A stretch of DNA of 64,000 nt from Stappia indica (lineage in GTDB: Bacteria; Pseudomonadota; Alphaproteobacteria; Rhizobiales; Stappiaceae), in NCBI RefSeq assembly GCF_001696535.1, contig NZ_MBQE01000006.1, positions 62,001-126,000 of the forward strand. Direction: 5' to 3'. Under the pieces are notes generated by a model. That model was not told the origin of the DNA. It did no database searches and saw only the letters and a program-made list of their open reading frames with translations. Positions 58,800 to 64,000 of the stretch are shown here, piece by piece. The position numbers and the translations under genes were made by a program. Positions within the stretch are counted from its first letter, which is position 1; every line of letters begins with the position of its first letter.

Positions 58800-61453
58800 G
58801 GCGCTTCCGGCTCCCTCCTGGCGAACCGCAGGTCACTCCTCTTCAGCATGAGATAGCGATACATGACGGACGAGAAGTTCTGGTTGTCCGCCCCCGACGT
58901 CATGACGCCCGCAAGCAGGTCGAGATAGTCCTGCGCCCAGCGCGCGGACCATGTCGCGGTATCCTCTTCCGGCAAGGGGCCGGCCATGCGCCGCACGTCG
59001 ACCCGCACCTTTGTGCCCGAGCGCAGGGCCTGCAGCCAGTAGATCGGCACCCCCAGTGCCTGGGCGACCTTCGGCACGGTGTCGAGCAGCGTGCAGCTCA
59101 CCCCGAACAGGCTGCCGACCGCCTCGCTGCGAAAGCCGGGCCTGGCATTGGTCTCGGCGGGAAAGTCCGGGGTGGAAAAGACGCTCATCCCGCCTTTCAG
59201 GCATTTGACGATCCGCGCCGCCGCCAACCGGTCTGTCGTCCGGATGATCTCGTAGCGGTTGTTCAGCTCCTCGTGGCGGGTCACCGAACTCATCAGGAAC
59301 GCGGTGTTCCGGAAATAGCTCTCGCGGAAAACCATATTGCCTGGTCCCAGATGCGTTCCGACGATCAGCGTGGGAACGCGCGATCGCATCCGCTCTTCCA
59401 GCTCGGCAGCGGCCTCGCTCCACTCGAACCGCAGGTCGATGTCGGGGCGCACATTGCGCGGACCGATGACCCGGTGCAGATAGGTCGCGTGCTGCGCGCG
59501 TGCGAGCCACGCTTGCCCGTCGGCGCTCGCCTCGCCCTCGCCCCTGCCTTGGAGATGCCACGCAACGACCCCCGCGGCCGTGGGCAGGCCCGGCTCGGCC
59601 TCGCCGCTCTCCGCCGCCGCGAACAGGTCGCGAAGGTCCTCACCGCCCAGCGGGCGGAAGCGCGGATAGGGCGAAGGCGCCTTCCCCGTCGGGTCGTCCT
59701 CGTATTGCCGGAAATAGTGCGCCAGCCTCGCGGCGTTGGACCGCTTCGGCTCGCCGTCCCCCGCATGGGCTGCGATCAATCGGGAGAGCCCGGGCGAAGG
59801 ATCCAGGATCCGGAGGTAGCGCACCATCCAGATCCACCGCTCTTCGGGCAGCGCGCCGGAGCAGACCTGCTCGACGAGAAACGCCGCCCCGCCCTCGGCA
59901 TCGCCGAACACGAAGAACAGTTCGTGGCGCAGCAACAGCGACGCGACATGGGCCGGATGACGCGCCAGCACGGCGCAGGTCGTCGCCAGCGCCCTGTCGA
60001 ACCGGCCCGTCTCGAACTCCGCCCGCCCCTTCAGCGCCAACAGCAGCACGTCGCGGGGCGACTGGCCGCAGGCGCGCTCCGCACGCTCCGCCAGCTCCGC
60101 CCACGCGCTCGTGCCCATGGCGACATGCGCCCGCAAGACGTCGAGCGTGAATTCTGGAAGCCGGCTTTCGGCCTCGGCCAACAGGTGCTCGAGCCCTGCC
60201 ATGATTGCCCGCGACGGCGCTGTCCCGAACCCCCATCGCCCGGCCGCCGACACCAGCCGCGTCACGTGGTCGAGGATCGAGGGCGCCTGCCGAGCGTCCT
60301 CGATGAGGAGATCGGCGAACGCCTCGACCTCACTGAGCGTCAGCTGCAGATGGGCCAGCACCCGCCTGACAGCCGTGTGCCGCTTCAGCTCATCGGACAG
60401 CCCGGCGGCAAAGGCTTTCGCCTCCTCGACGCGCTCGCCGGCAATGAGCCTGTTCAGGACCAGCGCCGCTCCATCGGGCGACGTCCTGTCCCGGTTCCAG
60501 TATGCCAGCAGCCGCGCATGGGCTTCCTCGTGGCGGCCCTCGCCCTGCAGCAGACGGATCGCAAGCCGCTGCAGCGCCGGGGTGATCTCCTCCCCTTTCG
60601 CGATCTGCGCGTCGAGCCGCTGCCGCGCGCGGTCGAAGCGGCGCAGGTCCAGATCCAGCCCGATCCACAGGTCCGCGTGCCGGTGGCGCGAGGCGGACAG
60701 CACCGCCTCGACGCCGCTCATGTCGCCCGCCTGCGTCAGCGTCACCGCCTTCTGCCGAACCAGACCCTCATCGTCCGGCCAGCGGGCCAGCGCCTCGTCG
60801 CACAGCAGCAAGGCCGCCGTATGATCGAGGGCGAGGCGCTCCAGCCCGATCGCCTGGAAGACAGCCTCGCGGCTGTCCGGCGCTTCCTCAAGAGCCGCCC
60901 GCACAGCCTCGAGCGCGGCCCGTGTCTCGCCAACATCAGTGAGACACCGGGACGCCTCCACCTGCAATTTCGCCCGCGCCTGCGGCGGGAGAGGGTCCGC
61001 GCGGGCCAGCACCCGCCCGATGATCTCGCGGGCCTGCTGCGGCTTGCCGGCACGGCGCAGCGCCAGGGCATGGCGCAGCTGCGCCTGCCACTCCGCCGGA
61101 TAGGCTCGCGCCAGCACGGCTCCGGCAGCAGCCGCCTCCGCGAACGCCTTCATCTGCGTCAGGATCTCGACCCGGGCATAGAGCGCCGGCTTGTGCGCCG
61201 GCTCGGCCGCCAGCACCTCGCCGGTCAGGGCCAGACTCTCGGCATGCTCGCCGTTCCAGTGCAGCGACACCGCCAGCTCGTGCCGGATCGCAAGGCTGGC
61301 GGGATGCCGCAGCGCGCCATCGCGCAACACACGGATGCTTTCCGCCAGATGCCGGCCTTGCCGCAGCGCAATGCCTTTGCTGAGGACCGAGGCCGGGTCG
61401 TCGTCCGGCTCCCGCCCCGCGGTCTCTGACATGTCTGACATGGGCGTCTTCAT
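58796..61453 (-). CDS. TPR protein with C-terminal LpxL/HtrB-like acyltransferase domain
   Basis: An 885-residue protein. Residues about 15-560 are helical with many TPR-like repeats (for example SLAIRHELAVSLHWNGEHAE). The last 240 resemble the lipid A acyltransferase fold: IVGTHLGPGNMVF corresponds to the HxxxxD/E region. KCLKGGMSVFSTPDFPAETN, GSLFGVSCTLLDTVPKVAQA and LGVPIYWLQAL then follow the LpxL order. The family call for the C-terminus is tentative. It probably transfers an acyl group from the adjacent carrier protein. It starts 17 bases after the carbamoyltransferase stop and is the last gene of the operon. Confidence 0.75.
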   Translation of the reverse strand: MKTPMSDMSETAGREPDDDPASVLSKGIALRQGRHLAESIRVLRDGALRHPASLAIRHELAVSLHWNGEHAESLALTGEVLAAEPAHKPALYARVEILTQMKAFAEAAAAGAVLARAYPAEWQAQLRHALALRRAGKPQQAREIIGRVLARADPLPPQARAKLQVEASRCLTDVGETRAALEAVRAALEEAPDSREAVFQAIGLERLALDHTAALLLCDEALARWPDDEGLVRQKAVTLTQAGDMSGVEAVLSASRHRHADLWIGLDLDLRRFDRARQRLDAQIAKGEEITPALQRLAIRLLQGEGRHEEAHARLLAYWNRDRTSPDGAALVLNRLIAGERVEEAKAFAAGLSDELKRHTAVRRVLAHLQLTLSEVEAFADLLIEDARQAPSILDHVTRLVSAAGRWGFGTAPSRAIMAGLEHLLAEAESRLPEFTLDVLRAHVAMGTSAWAELAERAERACGQSPRDVLLLALKGRAEFETGRFDRALATTCAVLARHPAHVASLLLRHELFFVFGDAEGGAAFLVEQVCSGALPEERWIWMVRYLRILDPSPGLSRLIAAHAGDGEPKRSNAARLAHYFRQYEDDPTGKAPSPYPRFRPLGGEDLRDLFAAAESGEAEPGLPTAAGVVAWHLQGRGEGEASADGQAWLARAQHATYLHRVIGPRNVRPDIDLRFEWSEAAAELEERMRSRVPTLIVGTHLGPGNMVFRESYFRNTAFLMSSVTRHEELNNRYEIIRTTDRLAAARIVKCLKGGMSVFSTPDFPAETNARPGFRSEAVGSLFGVSCTLLDTVPKVAQALGVPIYWLQALRSGTKVRVDVRRMAGPLPEEDTATWSARWAQDYLDLLAGVMTSGADNQNFSSVMYRYLMLKRSDLRFARREPEAP

Positions 61454-61470
61454 GGTTTGGCTATCGCAGC

Positions 61471-63159
61471 TCAGCTCGCCGCGGTCTTCTCGATGAGCAG
61501 GTCCTCGATCAGCACCGCGTCGAGCCCCGAGGTCATGAACACCGCCAGCGCATCCTCGACCGAATGGACGATGGGCTTGCCCATGATGTTGAAGCTCGTG
61601 TTGAGGACGACGGGAACGCCGGTCCGCTCGCCGAAGCGCCGCACCAGCGTGTGCATCCACGGCGCGCTCGAGGAAGAGACCGTCTGCAGGCGGCCGGTGC
61701 CGTCCGCATGCACCACCGCCGGCACCTGCCGGGCCATCGCCTCGCGCCAGTGCAGCGTGATCGACATATACGGCGAAGGCTGGGCACGCTCGAACCAGTC
61801 CGCGACATCCTCCTCGCACAGCACCGGCGCGAAGGGGCGATAGGGCTCGCGGCCCTTCACCAGCCGGTTGATGCGGTCCTTCATGTCGGCCGGGCGCGGA
61901 TCCGCCAGGATCGAACGGTTGCCGAGGGCGCGCGGACCGAACTCGGCCCGCCCGCGCATCACGCCAACGATCTTGCCCTCGGCCAGCAGCGCGGCAACCC
62001 GGTCCTCGCTGTTCGCGGAAACATCGCTCACCCGGGCAATGCCGGAGAGATTCTCCAGCCTCGCGAGGGCGTCCTTGCCCGCTACCGATCCGAGATAGGG
62101 CGTTGCCGGCAGCGCCGGCACGCGGCTTGTCTTCGCGGTCTCCATCCAGCTCAGCAGCGCCGCGCCGACGGCGTTGCCGTCGTCCGCCGGGGCCGGCGGC
62201 ACGAACAGCCGGTCGAACGGCATGCGCCCGGCGATCGTGCCGTTGTAGGAGGAGTTCAGCGCGCATCCGCCGCCGAGGACGAGGTTTCCCTCCGACCCGT
62301 CGGCGATCCCCGACAGGATCCGGTCGGCAAGGGCCGCGTAGGCCGCCTGTCCGCTGGCGGCAAGGTCCGCCGCGCTCATCAACGGCGCATCCGCCGGGCG
62401 GGCGAACTGCCGGATGCGGGCGACGAGATCGGCGAGCCGCTCCTTGTCGGCAAAGCGCAACCGTCCCTCGTCCACCTCCAGCAGCGCGACCAGAGCATCG
62501 CGGATCTCGGGCCGGGCCGTCCCGTAGGCGGCGAGCCCCATCACTTTCCACTCTTCGCCGAGCCGCCAGTCGAAGCCGCAGAGCTGCGTCAGCCAGGCAT
62601 AGAGCGTGCCGAGGCTCCCCGGCCCCCACGAGCGCCAGCGGCGCTGGAGCTCCCGGCCGCGAAGATCGAACATCGAAACGGCCCCCGCCTCCCCCTCGCC
62701 GTCGACGATCAGGCAGGAGGCGGTGTCGACGGGGGCGAAGGCGCAGGCCGTCGCCGCGTGGCACAGATGGTGGTCGTAGCGCCGCACCTCGGGCATCTGC
62801 TGCACGATGCCGAGCCGCAGCAGCGAGGCGCCGGCATGGGTGTTGATGCCCGCATGCAGTTCCCGCAGCCAGCGGGCATCGGTGACGGGCAGCAACTCGC
62901 CCATCAGCTCGACCGGCAGCTCCGCCTTGATCTTCTTCCACGAGGTCGCCACCGCCAGGCTGTCGGAGCCGAAGTCGAACCCGACCTGTTTCAATGCGGC
63001 TTCCAGATGCGGCACATGATCGGGGGCAATGCCCCAGGCGCGCTTGTCCTGCAGGAAACGTTCCGTCGCCTCGGCGAAGACGAGCTTGCCGTCGGCATCG
63101 ACGATCGCCAGCGCCGGATCGTGCCCGGAGGTCGACAGCCCGAGGTGGAACAGCGCCAT
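61471..63159 (-). CDS. NodU-type carbamoyltransferase
   Basis: A 562-residue carbamoyltransferase of the NodU/CmcH/TobZ family, which moves a carbamoyl group from carbamoyl phosphate through carbamoyl-AMP to a hydroxyl. The N-terminal ASKHA fold begins LGLSTSGHDPALAIVD and has the metal-binding RYDHHLCHAA and LVLGGGCALN. The C-terminal YrdC-like half contains RGRAEFGPRALGNRSIL. Known substrates are Nod factors, cephamycin, aminoglycosides and other natural products. The start ATG overlaps the carrier-protein stop by one base (TGATG), so the two are translationally coupled. Confidence 0.93.
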   Translation of the reverse strand: MALFHLGLSTSGHDPALAIVDADGKLVFAEATERFLQDKRAWGIAPDHVPHLEAALKQVGFDFGSDSLAVATSWKKIKAELPVELMGELLPVTDARWLRELHAGINTHAGASLLRLGIVQQMPEVRRYDHHLCHAATACAFAPVDTASCLIVDGEGEAGAVSMFDLRGRELQRRWRSWGPGSLGTLYAWLTQLCGFDWRLGEEWKVMGLAAYGTARPEIRDALVALLEVDEGRLRFADKERLADLVARIRQFARPADAPLMSAADLAASGQAAYAALADRILSGIADGSEGNLVLGGGCALNSSYNGTIAGRMPFDRLFVPPAPADDGNAVGAALLSWMETAKTSRVPALPATPYLGSVAGKDALARLENLSGIARVSDVSANSEDRVAALLAEGKIVGVMRGRAEFGPRALGNRSILADPRPADMKDRINRLVKGREPYRPFAPVLCEEDVADWFERAQPSPYMSITLHWREAMARQVPAVVHADGTGRLQTVSSSSAPWMHTLVRRFGERTGVPVVLNTSFNIMGKPIVHSVEDALAVFMTSGLDAVLIEDLLIEKTAAS

Positions 63160-63413
63160 CAGGCGCCCGCGCGCTTCAGTATCGCACGGGCAAACTCGCC
63201 GAGCGTGTCGTGCTCGAAGATATCGGCCGGATCGACCTCGACGCCGAAGCGATCCTCCACCTCGCCGCAGACCAGCACCGCATCGATCGACTGGAGCCCC
63301 AGATCCGCGAGCGACATGTCCATGCCGATGGCGTCCGCTTCCGTCTTGGTGCGCTGCGCGACCCTGTCGCGGAGAAAGGAGAAAAACTGGGACTCGTCGA
63401 TGTCACTCATCAT
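63159..63413 (-). CDS. Acyl carrier protein
   Basis: An 84-residue stand-alone carrier protein. The four-helix ACP pattern is clear: MSLADLGLQSIDAVLVCGEV, then EDRFGVEVDP and FEHDTLGEFARAI. The phosphopantetheine Ser is the one in GLQS, with Gln in place of the usual Asp. It overlaps the P450 stop by 11 bases (ATG at 63413, or 63410) and the carbamoyltransferase start by one. It is distinct from the housekeeping AcpP and most likely serves this cluster. Confidence 0.9.
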   Translation of the reverse strand: MMSDIDESQFFSFLRDRVAQRTKTEADAIGMDMSLADLGLQSIDAVLVCGEVEDRFGVEVDPADIFEHDTLGEFARAILKRAGA

Positions 63414-64000
63414 GGAACTCTGTCTTGCTGAACCTGCACGGAAGTGTGCTGAGGGCGACGGTTTCCGACATGGCATGGTGGCGATGCGCCTTGGTGACCA
63501 GCGCCATGTCGGGAAAGCGTTGGAAGAGAGCGGGGATGGCGCGCTTGAGGACCATCACCGAAAGGGCCGCGCCGACGCAGCGATGCAACCCCTTGCCGAA
63601 CGAGACATGCCCGTTGCCGCCGGGGGCCTGCCGGTTCAGCACGCGGATGTTCAGCCGCGCCGTATCCCCGGCCTTCATCGCCATCCCGCCGAGCGAAACG
63701 CCGGTGCGGGCGAGGCGATAGATGAATTTCGGGCCGCTGCAACGCGCGACCAGCTCGTCGATATTGGCCTCGGCCCACGCCGGATCGCGCGCCGCCGCCT
63801 GCTCCTCCGCCGGGCGCGAGAGGATCGCCAGCAGGGCGTTCGACAGCGTGTGCGAGAGATTGAAGCTGGCGCCGTAGAGCACCAGCACCACCGCCTTGAG
63901 ATCTGCCTCGTCGAACCCCTCCGGCGCCTCGGTCGCCAGGATCTCGAGCAACGACGGCGGACCGTCGGAGGCGACGGGCACCTCCATCAGCGACAGCGCC
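63403..64000 (-). CDS. Divergent cytochrome P450, N-terminus outside the window
   Basis: The C-terminal 199 codons of a P450; the start lies past base 64000. The haem ligand motif SFGKGLHRCVGAALSVM is canonical. Other landmarks are altered. The I-helix region reads VLYGASFNLSHTLSNALL and lacks the acid-Thr pair. The K-helix reads IDELVARC, with one residue too many between Glu and Arg. The meander between NRQ and the haem loop is about 12 residues shorter than usual. It may still act on carrier-bound substrate, or not as a normal oxygenase. First visible gene of the operon. Confidence 0.85.
   Translation of the reverse strand, partial: ALSLMEVPVASDGPPSLLEILATEAPEGFDEADLKAVVLVLYGASFNLSHTLSNALLAILSRPAEEQAAARDPAWAEANIDELVARCSGPKFIYRLARTGVSLGGMAMKAGDTARLNIRVLNRQAPGGNGHVSFGKGLHRCVGAALSVMVLKRAIPALFQRFPDMALVTKAHRHHAMSETVALSTLPCRFSKTEFHDE

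Noticed and set aside
61454-62941. An N-terminal extension of the TPR gene to 1381 codons
   Set aside because: The extra part overlaps the carbamoyltransferase in another frame and has no homology-like features; the start at 61453 fits the operon spacing.

Overview
The window is GC-rich, densely coded alphaproteobacterial chromosome. The gene families and their order (htpX-rsmB-heparinase-purH, ftsK-lolA, acnA divergent from ccmABCDG, patatin-bdhA, yggT-DUF167-folD) fit Hyphomicrobiales (Rhizobiales), most likely a Stappiaceae-like marine or soil organism. The taxon is an inference from gene content and synteny; no rRNA is present. Most of the window is core housekeeping DNA. Foreign-looking DNA is confined to an AT-rich islet near 36 kb, a small patch behind tRNA-Ala near 57 kb, and an unusual gene cluster at the right edge.

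1-6.4 kb: a partial AsmA-like envelope protein, a TerB-like protein, a class-I glutamine amidotransferase with a promoter so close that its mRNA may be leaderless, and an asparagine synthetase. 6.4-10.9 kb: a urate catabolism locus (alc, uraD, a LysR regulator, and divergent puuD), with matching palindromes in front of both transcription units and a separate phased inverted-repeat array. 11-22.5 kb: a methyltransferase, an OmpV-type porin-like protein, alkA, a DUF1232 protein, and the leftward block purH, heparinase-like, rsmB, htpX, then an SdhAF4-like protein and a DapC-like aminotransferase. 22.5-27.2 kb: ftsK, lolA and an ATP-grasp gene.

27.2-35.7 kb: dispersed repeats and a terminator, acnA, the overlapping cytochrome c maturation operon ccmABCDG, a DUF1223 protein and a CDF metal transporter. 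35.7-36.9 kb: an AT-rich islet of about 1 kb carrying one orphan lipoprotein gene. It is flanked by a duplicated 3' end of the neighbouring histidine kinase-receiver gene, the arrangement left by insertion at a gene's 3' end with restoration of that gene.

36.9-56.6 kb: transporter, gluQ, pentapeptide-repeat protein, two L,D-transpeptidase-type proteins, patatin and 3-hydroxybutyrate dehydrogenase (polyhydroxybutyrate and lipid turnover), two tandem paralogous membrane proteins, ispG-pdxY-DUF429, accA, DUF3108, rpmB with clear promoter and terminator, a queuosine-precursor-type transporter, folD, DUF167 and yggT. 56.7-64 kb: tRNA-Ala(CGC) with its promoter, a small zinc-ribbon gene, a membrane diguanylate cyclase, and a tightly packed leftward operon. 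In transcription order that operon encodes a divergent cytochrome P450 (cut by the window end), an acyl carrier protein, a NodU-type carbamoyltransferase, and a TPR protein with a C-terminal LpxL-like acyltransferase domain. This last cluster is the best candidate for an undescribed biosynthetic system.
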